Shown here piece by piece: positions 26,901 to 34,450 of a stretch of DNA of 34,450 nucleotides. The stretch comes from Betaproteobacteria bacterium HGW-Betaproteobacteria-4. GTDB taxonomy: Bacteria; Pseudomonadota; Gammaproteobacteria; Burkholderiales; Rhodocyclaceae. The notes below the pieces were generated by a model, which worked only from the letters and a program-made list of their open reading frames with translations, did no database searches and was not told the DNA's origin. How positions within the stretch are numbered: position 1 is the stretch's first letter; every line of letters starts with the position of its first letter. The position numbers were made by a program, and so were the translations under genes. The DNA lies in assembly GCA_002840785.1 (NCBI GenBank), contig PHCH01000057.1, positions 1 through 34,450 of the forward strand, written 5' to 3'.

Positions 26901-27084
26901 GCCTGCTGAGCAGGTCCACCTCGTGGCGAACCGAGCCCATGAGCGCCATTGAATCCTGCCGGTGGCGGACGGCGGATTGGGCATCATCGTAGGCTGATAG
27001 GGCGCCCAGCGTCGCACCGGCGATCAGGGTGAGGACGCCGGCAAGCGCCAGCAAAACGCTGAAAAAGGCTTTTCGCAGGTTCAT
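23926..27084 (-). CDS. Hybrid sensor histidine kinase (HAMP-HisKA-HATPase-REC-REC-Hpt)
   Basis: A 1052-residue inner-membrane kinase. Membrane helices at about 8-30 and 224-246 enclose a roughly 190-residue periplasmic helical sensor. A HAMP domain (about 248-300) leads to the HisKA box NMSHEIRTPMNAILGM (His335), then the ATPase with NAVKFTEKG, DTGIGM and GSGLGLAIS. The first receiver (about 580-700, LLLLDWLMPDLSG) and second (about 715-835, LVLMDLEMPIMDG) are followed by an Hpt domain with HSLKGLAGTF. All phosphorelay residues are visible. It is the first gene of an operon with the HD-GYP regulator, porin and PBP protein. Confidence 0.95.
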
Positions 27085-27306
27085 CTATGGAAAACGCAAC
27101 AAGGCATCACTGCGGACTTCGAATTCTTGAAGCCAAGGCATTGACGGCAACCCCTTGAACGCCCCTCCTGTCATATATTGTTTCAATTTGCATCATATTC
27201 CAGTTCGCATATATTTTGGCGCTTCGATTCCCTTCCATGCATGCTTCGATTGGCCAAACCGGATCAATCGGTCAGAATAGCAACATCGCCCCAACCGCTT
27301 AGGTCC

Positions 27307-27836
27307 ATGGACAATCTGATCAAGGACACCGCAACGCTGGAGCTCTTCTGCTGGCTGGAACCCGGCGCCGAGCTGCCGGGCTACCGACGCCGGGCGACCA
27401 GTTGCTGTCGGTGCAGAACTACTTTGCCGAATACCACCTGGAGTATTTCCGCCAGCGTCGCTACAACCATTTCCCGAGCCGACTGCATGCCCTGCTCCAG
27501 TTTGCCACGCGGACCGATGCGACGACTTTCCGCCTCAAGCACCCGCAAAAGGTCTTTGGCAAGAACCTGGCTTGCTCGCGGACCAAGGGCGCCTACATCT
27601 GCTCCTTCCACGATGCCAGCTGGCTCGACTATCTGCGCCTGCCGCACAGCCTGTCGCTCAGCGCGCTCGACGAAGTGGCCGACCACTATTGGTCCGGCCG
27701 CACCGTCGAAGAGATCGGCCTGACCTTCATGAACGAGCCGTGGCAGGAGCCGCCGGTGATCGAGGCGCTCTACCAGGGCGCCCTTGAGCCGGTCTGGGGC
27801 CATGAACAATCCGGCTGGCTGCCCGGTTTTCGATAG
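27307..27836 (+). pseudogene. Uncharacterised (possibly DUF2441-like) gene with frameshift
   Basis: Two frames appear to form one protein. From ATG 27307 the frame reads MDNLIKDTATLELFCWLEPGAELPG; near 27382-27390 the good sequence moves to another frame (LPTPGDQLLSVQNYFAEYHLEYF) and continues to the stop at 27836. Conserved-looking segments are FPSRLHALLQF, HYWSGRTVEEI and EPWQEPPVIEALYQG, which recall the DUF2441 family; this is from memory of the pattern and tentative. A one-base change near 27385, or a small indel, would restore about 175 residues. Alternatively only the second part is expressed from a downstream start such as 27402. The MacA-like gene starts 8 nt after the stop. The 222 bases upstream (27085-27306) are AT-rich and hold two CATATATT words 39 bp apart. 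Confidence 0.6.
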
Positions 27837-27844
27837 GAGACGCC

Positions 27845-28987
27845 ATGCGTCGCGTTGCCATCATCCTTGCCGTCATTGTCGTCATCGGGCTTGGCCTGTT
27901 CTTTTTCACCCGGCCGAAGCCGATCCCGGTGGTGCTCAAGGAAGTGGCCGCCGGCAAGGTCGAGGCGACACTGGCCAACACCCGCGCCGGCACGGTCGAG
28001 GCCTGCCAGCGGACCAAGCTGTCGACGATCATCGGCGGCCGCATCGAGTACCTCGGCGTCAAGGAAGGCGACAAGGTCAAGAAGGGCCAGTTGCTGCTCA
28101 AGCTGTGGAACGACGACCAGCAGGCCAATGCGGCGCTGGCCCGGGCGCAGATCACCTTGAGCGCCAAGCGGGGCGAGGAAGCCTGCATTGCTGCGGTCAA
28201 CGCCGAAAAAGAGGCAAAACGACAATCGGAGCTGCGCGCCAAAGGCTTCGTGTCGACGAGCAAGGAAGAGGCGGCGCGCACCGAAGCCGAGGTTCGCCGT
28301 GCCGCCTGCACGACGGCCAAGGCTGACGTTGCCCAGGCCGAAGCCAAGTTCAGGGCAACCCGTGTCGAGCAGGGCCGTGTCGCGCTCTACGCCCCGTTCG
28401 ACGGCATTGTCGCCAAGATCGTCGGCGAACTCGGCGAATACTCGACGCCGTCGCCGCCGGGCGTACCGACGCCGCCGGCCATCGACCTGATCGACGACTC
28501 CTGTCTCTATGTCAACGCACCGATGGACGAGGTCGACGCGCCGAAGATCCAGGTCGGCCAGCCCGTGCGCATCACGCTCGACGCGCTGCCGGGCAAGGTT
28601 CTTCCCGGCAAGGTGCAGCGTGTTGCACCCTATGTTTCGGCCGTCGAAAAGCAGGCGCGCACCGTCGACATCGAGGTCGATTTCGACAAACCGGCCGAGG
28701 CCGGCAAGCTGCTCGTCGGCTACAGCGCCGACGTCGAGATCATCCTTGCCGGCCGCGACAACGTCCTGCGCATCCCGACCGCGGCCATCCAGGAGGGCGG
28801 CAAGGTGCTGGTTTTCAATGCCGACAGCGGCAAGCTCGATGAGCGCACGATCAAGGCCGGGCTGGCCAACTGGGAGTACACCGAGGTGCTGGAAGGCTTG
28901 AGCGCCGGCGAACGCATCGTCACCTCGCTCGACAAGGAAGGCGTCAAGGCCGGCGCCAAGGTCACGCCGGACGAAAAAGCGAAGTAG
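27845..28987 (+). CDS. Efflux periplasmic adaptor subunit (MacA/HlyD-type)
   Basis: A 380-residue membrane-fusion protein. An N-terminal anchor helix (about 4-22) is followed by a biotinyl-lipoyl half (GGRIEYLGVKEGDKVKKGQLLLKL), a coiled-coil hairpin (about 95-165, rich in Ala, Glu, Lys), the second lipoyl half (LYAPFDGIVAKIVGELGEY) and beta-barrel/MP domains. It should link the inner-membrane ABC permeases downstream to an outer-membrane channel, but no TolC-like gene is in the window. The ribosome site is GGAGA before the ATG. The ATPase gene begins 4 nt after its stop. Confidence 0.9.
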   Translation: MRRVAIILAVIVVIGLGLFFFTRPKPIPVVLKEVAAGKVEATLANTRAGTVEACQRTKLSTIIGGRIEYLGVKEGDKVKKGQLLLKLWNDDQQANAALARAQITLSAKRGEEACIAAVNAEKEAKRQSELRAKGFVSTSKEEAARTEAEVRRAACTTAKADVAQAEAKFRATRVEQGRVALYAPFDGIVAKIVGELGEYSTPSPPGVPTPPAIDLIDDSCLYVNAPMDEVDAPKIQVGQPVRITLDALPGKVLPGKVQRVAPYVSAVEKQARTVDIEVDFDKPAEAGKLLVGYSADVEIILAGRDNVLRIPTAAIQEGGKVLVFNADSGKLDERTIKAGLANWEYTEVLEGLSAGERIVTSLDKEGVKAGAKVTPDEKAK

Positions 28988-28991
28988 GCGC

Positions 28992-29705
28992 ATGGCGCTG
29001 ATCGAACTTTCCGGCATCGAACGTCGCTTCCTGCTCGGCGACACGACGGTGCACGCGCTGGCCGGGCTGGATTTGCAGATCAATGCGGGCGAATACGTCG
29101 CCGTGATGGGACCATCCGGCTCGGGAAAATCGACGCTGCTCAATCTCCTCGGCCTGCTCGACCGTCCCAACGAAGGCACCTACAAACTCGAAGGCCGTGA
29201 CGTCACGACGCTGTCGCCCGACGAGCAGGCAACCGTGCGCAGCACGCGCATCGGTTTCGTTTTCCAGAGCTTTCACCTCGTGCCACGGCTGACGGCGGCC
29301 GAAAACATTGCCTTGCCGATGACGCTGGCCGGCATCCCGGCGGCCGAGCGCAACAAGCGCGTCGCCCAGGCGCTCAAGGATTTCGGCCTGGAAAACCGGG
29401 CCGACCACAAGCCGGACCAGCTTTCTGGCGGCCAGCGCCAGCGCGTCGCCATCGCCCGCGCCACGATCATGCAGCCGGCGCTGATCCTGGCCGACGAGCC
29501 GACCGGCAATCTCGACCGCCATACCGGCGAAGAGGTGGTCAATCTGCTCGAGGCGCTCAATGCCAAAGGCGTCACGTTGATCGTCGTCACCCACGATCAA
29601 GGCATGGGCGCCCGCGCCCGGCGCCAGTTGGTGATGGAGGATGGGCGGTTGAAGACGGATTCGCTGCAGACGCCCATTTCAAATTTGGCCGAAATTTCCG
29701 GTTGA
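28992..29705 (+). CDS. ABC transporter ATPase (MacB/LolD-type)
   Basis: A 237-residue ATP-binding subunit with Walker [11 protein letters not shown]-loop FVFQSFH, signature [14 protein letters not shown], Walker [13 protein letters not shown] and switch His in VVTHD. Unlike MacB the ATPase is separate from the permeases encoded next. The last residues (ISNLAEISG) and the TGA stop (29703-29705) are formed by a copy of the 34-bp element, so the C terminus beyond about residue 225 seems element-derived and should be dispensable. Confidence 0.93.
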   Translation: MALIELSGIERRFLLGDTTVHALAGLDLQINAGEYVAVMGPSGSGKSTLLNLLGLLDRPNEGTYKLEGRDVTTLSPDEQATVRSTRIGFVFQSFHLVPRLTAAENIALPMTLAGIPAAERNKRVAQALKDFGLENRADHKPDQLSGGQRQRVAIARATIMQPALILADEPTGNLDRHTGEEVVNLLEALNAKGVTLIVVTHDQGMGARARRQLVMEDGRLKTDSLQTPISNLAEISG

Positions 29706-29715
29706 CCGTAGGAAT
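29682..29715 (+). repeat. Dispersed 34-bp element, copy 9 (across the ATPase stop codon)
   Basis: 28 of 34 matches. The core supplies the TGA stop of the ATPase gene. AAATTT replaces the second T-run, as in the intergenic copy at 9838. Confidence 0.8.
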
Positions 29716-29733
29716 GAGCGCCAAGGCAACCTC

Positions 29734-30942
29734 ATGCGCCTGACCGACACCCTGCGCTTCGCCCGGGATGCCGCCACCGGCTACCCGATGCGCACGACGC
29801 TCTCCGTGCTCGCCATGTCGATCGGCGTCGCCGCCGTCGTCATCCTGACCGCCCTCGGCGACGGCGCACGGCGCTACGTCGTCGGCCAGTTTTCCTCCCT
29901 CGGCACCAACCTGATCATCGTCCTGCCTGGCCGTTCGGGCACCGGCGGCTTCAATCCGGCCAACGCCATCACCAGCACGCCGCGCGACCTGACCATCGAT
30001 GACGCCGGCAGCCTGCGTCGCCTGCCCGGCGCCCGGCGCGTCGCCCCGCTCGCCGTCGGCACCTCGGAAATCAACTACGGCGGCAAGCTGCGCGAAGTGA
30101 TGGTCGCCGGCTCGACAGCCGAATTCATCCCGATCCGCAATTTCGAGTTGGCCCAGGGACAAGGGCTGCCGGAAGAAGACTGGAATCGCGGCTCATCGGT
30201 CGCCGTCATCGGCGCCAAGATCCGTGAGGAAATGTTCGGCGCCAACCCGGCCATCGGCCAGCTCGTCCGCGTCGGCGACCGCCGGCTGCGCGTCGTCGGC
30301 GTCCTCAAATCGACCGGCCAGGGGCTGGGCATGAATACCGACGAACTGGTCATCGTCCCCGTTTCGCTGGCCCAGGCCATGTTCAATTCGAACACGCTGT
30401 TCCGCATCATGATCGAGGCCAACAGCCGCGACGCCATCCCGGGCACCAAGGACCAAGTGATGGAAACCCTCAAACAGCGCCACCGCGGCGAGGAGGACGT
30501 CACCGTCATCACCCAGGACGCCGTGCTCGCCACCTTCGACAAGCTGCTCGGCGCGCTGACCCTGGCCGTCGCCGGCATCGCCGCGATCAGTCTGGCCGTC
30601 GCCGGTATTCTGGTCATGAACGTCATGCTCGTCGCCGTCACCCAGCGCACCGGCGAAATCGGCCTACTCAAGGCGCTTGGCGCCACCGCCCGAACCATCC
30701 GCCTCGCCTTCCTGGCCGAAGCCGCGATGCTCTCCGCCGTCGGCGCGCTGGTTGGCTACCTGCTCGGCCAGCTTGGCGCCTTTGCGCTGCGCCAAGCCTT
30801 CCCGGTCTTTCCGGCCTATCCGCCCGACTGGGCGGTCATCGCCGGCCTGAGCACGGCGCTCGCCACCGGCCTCATCTTCGGCGTCATGCCTGCCCGCCGC
30901 GCCGCCCGGCTCGACCCGGTACAAGCGCTCATGAAGCACTAG
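29734..30942 (+). CDS. ABC transporter permease (MacB/FtsX-type), first copy
   Basis: A 402-residue permease with the MacB layout: an N-terminal helix (about 22-45), a large periplasmic domain (about 50-270), and three C-terminal helices in the FtsX domain with ITLAVAGIAAISLAVAGILVMNVMLVAVTQRTGEIGLLKALGA and a closing PARRAARLDPVQALMKH. The TQRTGEIGLLKALGA loop couples to the ATPase. It pairs with the next gene, a paralogue, suggesting a heterodimeric channel. Confidence 0.92.
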   Translation: MRLTDTLRFARDAATGYPMRTTLSVLAMSIGVAAVVILTALGDGARRYVVGQFSSLGTNLIIVLPGRSGTGGFNPANAITSTPRDLTIDDAGSLRRLPGARRVAPLAVGTSEINYGGKLREVMVAGSTAEFIPIRNFELAQGQGLPEEDWNRGSSVAVIGAKIREEMFGANPAIGQLVRVGDRRLRVVGVLKSTGQGLGMNTDELVIVPVSLAQAMFNSNTLFRIMIEANSRDAIPGTKDQVMETLKQRHRGEEDVTVITQDAVLATFDKLLGALTLAVAGIAAISLAVAGILVMNVMLVAVTQRTGEIGLLKALGATARTIRLAFLAEAAMLSAVGALVGYLLGQLGAFALRQAFPVFPAYPPDWAVIAGLSTALATGLIFGVMPARRAARLDPVQALMKH

Positions 30943-30944
30943 CC

Positions 30945-32144
30945 ATGCTCGCCGCCGACTCCCTCCAACTCGCCGTCCGCGCCATCACCGCCCAGCGCCT
31001 GCGCAGCTTCCTGACCCTGCTCGGCATCGCCGTCGGCATCGCGGCGGTCATCCTGCTCACCTCGATCGGTGAAGGCATCCACCGTTTCGTCCTCGGCGAG
31101 TTCACCCAGTTCGGCACCAACGTCATCGCCGTCGCCCCGGGCAAAACCAAAACCGGCGGTTCGCCCTCCGGCCTGCCGTCGAGCGCCCGGCCGCTGTCGC
31201 TCGACGACGCCAAATCGCTCGAACGCCTGCCGCACATCGTCGCCGTGACGCCCAACGTGCGCGGCAACGCCGAAGTCGAAGGCAATGGCCGGACACGGCG
31301 GACGCTGATCTACGGCGTCAATTCCAAATTACCGCTTATTTACCGGTCGACCGTGCAAAGCGGCCAATTCCTGCCGGCCGACGATGAGGGTAGCGCCCGC
31401 GCCTTCGTCGTCCTCGGCTCCAAGCTCAAAACCGAGTTGTTCGGCAGCGAAAACCCGCTCGGTCAGCGCCTGCGCGTCGGCGGCCTGCATTTCCGGATCA
31501 TCGGCGTGCTGGCGCCAAAGGGGCAATTCCTCGGCATCGACCTCGACGACACCGCCTTCGTGCCGACCGCCCGCGCCCAGGAGTTGTTCAACCGCGAAGG
31601 CGTCGATGAAATCAACATCGCCGCCGAGGAAGGCATCCCGTCCGCCCTCGTCGCCAGCCGCGTCAAGACGCACCTGATCGACCGCCACGGCCGCGAGGAT
31701 TTCACCATCGTCACGCAGGAAGAGATGCTCAAAACGCTGTCCAACATCCTCAATGTCCTGACCATGGCCGTCGGCGCGCTCGGCGGCATTTCGCTGCTGG
31801 TCGGCGGCGTCGGCATCGTCACCATCATGACCATCGCCGTCACCGAGCGCACCGGCGAAATCGGCCTGCTCGTCGCCCTCGGCGCGCCGCGGCGGACCAT
31901 CCTCGCCCTCTTCCTCGGCGAAGCTGTCGCCCTCTCGGCGCTCGGTGGGCTGTTCGGGCTGATCCTCGGCATCGGCCTCGCCCAGCTCATCCACCTCGCC
32001 CTGCCCGCCTTGCCGGTGCACACGCCACTCAGTTTCGTCCTGCTCGCCGAAGGCATCGCCATCGCCATCGGCCTCGCCGCCGGTGTCCTGCCGGCTCGCA
32101 ACGCGGCCCGCCTCGACCCGGTCGAAGCATTGCGGACAGAGTGA
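30945..32144 (+). CDS. ABC transporter permease (MacB/FtsX-type), second copy
   Basis: A 399-residue paralogue of the preceding permease with the same layout (FLTLLGIAVGIAAVILLTSIGEG at the N terminus, VTERTGEIGLLVALGAPRRTI coupling loop, PARNAARLDPVEALRTE end). It begins 2 nt after the previous stop. Its periplasmic domain contains a weak copy of the 34-bp element, translated as NSKLPLIYRSTVQS. Substrates of such three-gene MacA/ATPase/two-permease sets include peptides and lipophilic compounds; this one is unknown. Confidence 0.92.
   Translation: MLAADSLQLAVRAITAQRLRSFLTLLGIAVGIAAVILLTSIGEGIHRFVLGEFTQFGTNVIAVAPGKTKTGGSPSGLPSSARPLSLDDAKSLERLPHIVAVTPNVRGNAEVEGNGRTRRTLIYGVNSKLPLIYRSTVQSGQFLPADDEGSARAFVVLGSKLKTELFGSENPLGQRLRVGGLHFRIIGVLAPKGQFLGIDLDDTAFVPTARAQELFNREGVDEINIAAEEGIPSALVASRVKTHLIDRHGREDFTIVTQEEMLKTLSNILNVLTMAVGALGGISLLVGGVGIVTIMTIAVTERTGEIGLLVALGAPRRTILALFLGEAVALSALGGLFGLILGIGLAQLIHLALPALPVHTPLSFVLLAEGIAIAIGLAAGVLPARNAARLDPVEALRTE
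31327..31360 (+). repeat. Dispersed 34-bp element, copy 10 (inside second permease)
   Basis: The weakest copy, 21 of 34. CCGGTCGACCGT and part of the T-rich segment are kept at the right spacing. In the same translation frame as the M23 copy (RSTV compared with GSTV). Confidence 0.45.
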
Positions 32145-32195
32145 CGTGCTAAAGTTCTGCCTCCAATTTCAATAAACCACGCAAGGAGCCCAGCA

Positions 32196-32633
32196 ATGGC
32201 GTATCACATCGACCAACTGCAACCCGGCATGTCCGCCAGCACAGCCAAGACCGTCACCGAAGCCGACATCATCCTGTTCGCCGGCATTTCGACCGACGTC
32301 AATCCGGCCCACCTCGACGAGGAATACGCCAAGACCACCATGTTCGGCGGCCGCATCGCCCACGGCATGCTGTCGGCCGGCTTCATCTCCGCCGTGCTCG
32401 CCAACAAGCTGCCCGGCGCCGGCACCATCTACCTGTCGCAAACGCTCAAGTTCAAGGCCCCGGTTCGCCCCGGCGACACCGTGACCGCCACCGTCACCGT
32501 CAAGGAAGTCAATGTCGCCAAGAACCGCGTGGTGCTCGACACCGTATGCACGGTCGGCGGCAAGGTTGTCATCGAAGGCGAATGCCAGATGATGCCGCCC
32601 GTCCGCGCAGCGGCACCGACCGGCACCGCCTGA
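32196..32633 (+). CDS. MaoC-like (R)-specific enoyl-CoA hydratase
   Basis: A 145-residue single hot-dog protein. The hydratase motif is intact: FAGISTDVNPAHLDEEYA with the catalytic Asp, followed by His, and the overhang segment GGRIAHGMLSAGFISAVL. PhaJ-type members turn enoyl-CoA from beta-oxidation into (R)-3-hydroxyacyl-CoA for PHA synthesis, which would suit an organism with phasin genes (2959, 3586), though no pha synthase is in this window. Ribosome site AAGGAG. A strong bidirectional terminator follows. Confidence 0.88.
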   Translation: MAYHIDQLQPGMSASTAKTVTEADIILFAGISTDVNPAHLDEEYAKTTMFGGRIAHGMLSAGFISAVLANKLPGAGTIYLSQTLKFKAPVRPGDTVTATVTVKEVNVAKNRVVLDTVCTVGGKVVIEGECQMMPPVRAAAPTGTA

Positions 32634-32651
32634 TTTTCGGCAAGCGCCAAT

Positions 32652-32690
32652 AAAAACGCCGGCCCGGTTAAAAACCGGCCGGCGTTTTTT
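32652..32690. terminator. Bidirectional terminator between MaoC and pseudouridine synthase genes
   Basis: A 17-bp stem with one bulged C (AAAAACGCCGGCC arm against GGCCGGCGTTTTT) has an A-run before and a T-run after it, so it works for both convergent genes. Confidence 0.9.
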
Positions 32691-32711
32691 GTTTCTCTAA
32701 GGTCAACCGGG

Positions 32712-32745
32712 ATTGCTACGGTCAACCGGGGAAAATGGCCAAAAT
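32712..32745 (-). repeat. Dispersed 34-bp element, copy 8 (at the pseudouridine synthase stop), with extra half core
   Basis: Minus orientation, 32 of 34. It begins at the last base of the TGA stop of the pseudouridine synthase gene (32745-32747). A second, partial core (GGTCAACCGG, 32701-32710) lies 18 bp away in the same orientation, so the core is duplicated in tandem. Confidence 0.85.
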
Positions 32746-33944
32746 CAAAATGCCTCGTCAGCCCGCAAAAACCGCCACTGACCAATTTCCAGCTCGCCCA
32801 GCTTGACCCGACCAATGCGCACCCGCTTCAGGCCGATGACGCGCAAGCCGACCAGCTCGCACATCCGGCGGATCTGGCGCTTCTTGCCTTCCTTCAGAAT
32901 GAAGTGCAACTGGTCCTCATTGAGTTGCTTGACCCGCGCCGGCTTGAGCGCCTGACCGTCGAGCTCCAGGCCGTGGTTGAGCAAATCCAGCCCGCCCTTG
33001 ATCATCTGACCGGCCACCCGCACCAGATATTCCTTCTCAACCTGGCTGTCGTCGCCGATCAGCTTCTTGGCAACGCGACCATCCTGCGTCAGCACCAGCA
33101 AGCCGGTCGAATCGATGTCGAGCCGACCGGACGGCGCCAGACTGCGCAGCATCCACGGTTTGAACTCCGGGTCGCCCGACTGCTTGACCTGATTTTCCGG
33201 GGTGATCAGCGTGATTGCCGGTGTAAAGCCCGGCTCCGGCTGGCCGGAAACATAACCGACCGGCTTGTTGAGCAGCACCGTCACCTGCTTGGCCTGATCG
33301 AACTTCGCCTCTTTCGAGATCGAAACCTGGGCATCCGGATCGATGCGCGAACCCAGTTCGCTGACCCGCTCGCCATCGACAAACACCCAGCCGCGCTCGA
33401 TCCACAAATCCGCCTCGCGCCGCGAACACATGCCGCGCTCCGACATCACCTTGGACAGACGCACGCCCTCCGGCGGCGGGCCATCACGGACGACCGGCGG
33501 ACGAACCACCGGCGCCGGCTTGGCCGCCCGCTCGGGACGATCCGCCTTGACGCTCCACTCAGTCGGCGCAGCCGGCGCAACCGGCACTGCCTTCGGTGCC
33601 GACGGCTTCCTCAGCGCAGAACCGCCACGCAGCGGCTTCTTGTTGATCGCCCGCGGCGACGGCGTCGCCGAGCGACGAACGCCCAGCGTCCCTTCCGGCA
33701 AGGCCGGCGCCTCTTCACTTACTTCAACCGGCGTTTCCGCGCGCTCAGCCCGCGCCGGAGCAGCCTCGACCGATTTCGATTTTGGCCGCTTTTCCGGGTT
33801 GACCGTAGCATCGCGCCGCAACGCCTTTTTGGGCTCGACTTCAGCCGCCGGGGCGTCCGGCTTGCGCCATTTCGCCCACGGATCGTCCGCCGCAGCCTCG
33901 TCTGACGGCCGCTTCGGACGGGAATCCCTGTCGGAACCGCTCAT
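32745..33944 (-). CDS. 23S rRNA pseudouridine synthase, RsuA/RluB/RluF family, with long N-terminal extension
   Basis: A 399-residue protein. The last 240 residues form the enzyme: an S4 RNA-binding domain ([32 protein letters not shown], split about residues 160-195), then the catalytic [17 protein letters not shown] with the nucleophilic Asp, and the closing [21 protein letters not shown]. RluF and RluB are the nearest types; which uridine is modified cannot be told from sequence. The first 155 residues are a disordered Ala/Pro/Arg/Lys-rich extension, common in betaproteobacterial RluB. In it a copy of the 34-bp element is translated as [10 protein letters not shown]. The start overlaps the FKBP stop (ATGA). 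Confidence 0.88.
   Translation of the reverse strand: MSGSDRDSRPKRPSDEAAADDPWAKWRKPDAPAAEVEPKKALRRDATVNPEKRPKSKSVEAAPARAERAETPVEVSEEAPALPEGTLGVRRSATPSPRAINKKPLRGGSALRKPSAPKAVPVAPAAPTEWSVKADRPERAAKPAPVVRPPVVRDGPPPEGVRLSKVMSERGMCSRREADLWIERGWVFVDGERVSELGSRIDPDAQVSISKEAKFDQAKQVTVLLNKPVGYVSGQPEPGFTPAITLITPENQVKQSGDPEFKPWMLRSLAPSGRLDIDSTGLLVLTQDGRVAKKLIGDDSQVEKEYLVRVAGQMIKGGLDLLNHGLELDGQALKPARVKQLNEDQLHFILKEGKKRQIRRMCELVGLRVIGLKRVRIGRVKLGELEIGQWRFLRADEAF
33779..33812 (+). repeat. Dispersed 34-bp element, copy 11 (inside pseudouridine synthase N-terminal extension)
   Basis: 30 of 34 matches, antisense to the gene. T-runs and GGTTGACCGTAGCA intact. Translated as [14 protein letters not shown]. Confidence 0.85.
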
Positions 33945-34285
33945 CGCAGACCGAGGAGTTCAACCTCGAAAACCAGCGTTGCATTCGGCGGAATCACGCC
34001 ACCAGCACCGCGCGCGCCGTAACCCAGATGCGGCGGAATGGTCAGCTTCCGCGTGCCGCCAATCTTCATGCCCTGGACGCCCTCGTCCCAGCCGCCGATA
34101 ACCTGGCGCATGCCGAGCGAAAACTCGAACGGGTCGTTGCGGTCCTTGCTCGAATCGAACTTGCTGCCATTGGTCAGCCAGCCCGTGTAATGCACGGTAA
34201 CCTGCTGGCCGGCCTTGGCCTCGGCGCCTTCGCCAACAACGGTATCTTCATAGACCAGCCCGGAGGCGGTGGTGATTTCAGCCAT
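33941..34285 (-). CDS. FKBP-type peptidyl-prolyl cis-trans isomerase
   Basis: A 114-residue single-domain FKBP, cytoplasmic (no signal peptide). Family residues are in place: [40 protein letters not shown] split around residue 60, and [28 protein letters not shown]. It speeds proline isomerisation during folding. The start at 34285 is chosen from the family N terminus ([10 protein letters not shown]) and AAGGAG upstream, although the frame is open 126 nt further. It is the first gene of a two-gene unit with the pseudouridine synthase. Confidence 0.93.
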   Translation of the reverse strand: MAEITTASGLVYEDTVVGEGAEAKAGQQVTVHYTGWLTNGSKFDSSKDRNDPFEFSLGMRQVIGGWDEGVQGMKIGGTRKLTIPPHLGYGARGAGGVIPPNATLVFEVELLGLR

Positions 34286-34338
34286 GGGAACTCCTTTTTT
34301 CAAAGACCGGCAGTTTACCACACCCCCTCGACAAGGCT

Positions 34339-34366
34339 TTGACTTCTCAACGAATTTCCGTATAAT
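34339..34366 (+). promoter_or_regulatory. Sigma-70 promoter of rplU
   Basis: TTGACT at 34339-34344 and TATAAT at 34361-34366, 16 bp apart, about 50 bp ahead of the rplU start. Transcription would begin near 34373. Confidence 0.8.
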
Positions 34367-34414
34367 GCGCGGTTCTTTGTAGCACCCTTTAGATTTATTT
34401 TCGGAGTCCAACCC

Positions 34415-34450
34415 ATGTATGCGGTCATAAAAACCGGCGGTAAGCAGTAT
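34415..34450 (+). CDS. rplU: 50S ribosomal protein L21 (partial, first 12 codons)
   Basis: The last 36 bases read [12 protein letters not shown], the nearly invariant N terminus of ribosomal protein L21. A ribosome site (CGGAG) lies upstream. The gene runs out of the window; rpmA usually follows. Confidence 0.92.
   Translation, partial: MYAVIKTGGKQY

Noticed and set aside
27213..27235. TTTTGGCGCTTCGATTCCC as a partial element copy
   Set aside because: The left half is similar but the core GGTTGACCGT is absent, so it cannot be told from chance.

Overview
The window is about 34 kb of GC-rich DNA with tightly packed genes, many joined by ATGA or TGATG overlaps. The gene content points to a betaproteobacterium, most likely of the Rhodocyclales (Dechloromonas/Azonexus-like): kdsD-kdsC-lptC-lptA, two phasins with a PhaJ/MaoC-type hydratase, a GlnS with the longer N-terminal spacer, and a large hybrid kinase with an HD-GYP partner. 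This placement is inferred from gene content, not from a database search.

Layout. 17-2719 is an LPS operon (kdsD, kdsC, lptC, lptA) closed by a terminator; lptB and rpoN do not follow. 2837-4245 holds a strong promoter with TGCA-N-TGCA sites and two phasin genes, each with a terminator. 4314-9758 (minus) is hrpA, an EI24/CysZ-like membrane protein and a CinA/MoaB-like domain protein. 9944-12970 is a mixed set: a small lipoprotein, a zinc-ribbon/PD-(D/E)XK nuclease resembling the effector part of Card1, a hemerythrin-like protein, a hemolysin III-type membrane protein and a FluC fluoride channel. 13145-20568 (plus) is a long run: PiT phosphate transporter, glnS, a small Cys-rich protein, a solitary Eco57I-like DNA adenine methyltransferase, pyrF, a zinc metallopeptidase, an M23 peptidase and a Cys-cluster protein. 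20559-27084 (minus) has ridA and a four-gene signalling locus: hybrid kinase, HD-GYP response regulator, porin, small periplasmic binding protein. 27307-32144 (plus) is a frameshifted gene and a MacA/MacB-like efflux ABC system with two permeases. 32196-34450 holds a MaoC hydratase, an RsuA-family pseudouridine synthase, an FKBP isomerase and the start of rplU.

The most unusual signal is a 34-bp asymmetric element found at least eleven times: in intergenic DNA, across stop codons, and inside reading frames, where it is translated. It has a 16-nt core (GGTTGACCGTAGCAAT) preceded by two T-runs about 9-10 bp apart, and all copies align without gaps. This layout recalls the Pasteurellaceae DNA uptake signal (core plus two phased AT tracts), so a genome-wide uptake-signal-like or protein-binding element is the leading hypothesis.

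A second theme is damage. The PiT transporter and pyrF each lack an internal stretch near the N terminus and are frameshifted there; a gene at 27307 is frameshifted; glnS lacks its usual N-terminal helix. Either the assembly has small-deletion errors or the strain carries real lesions. Both readings are testable.
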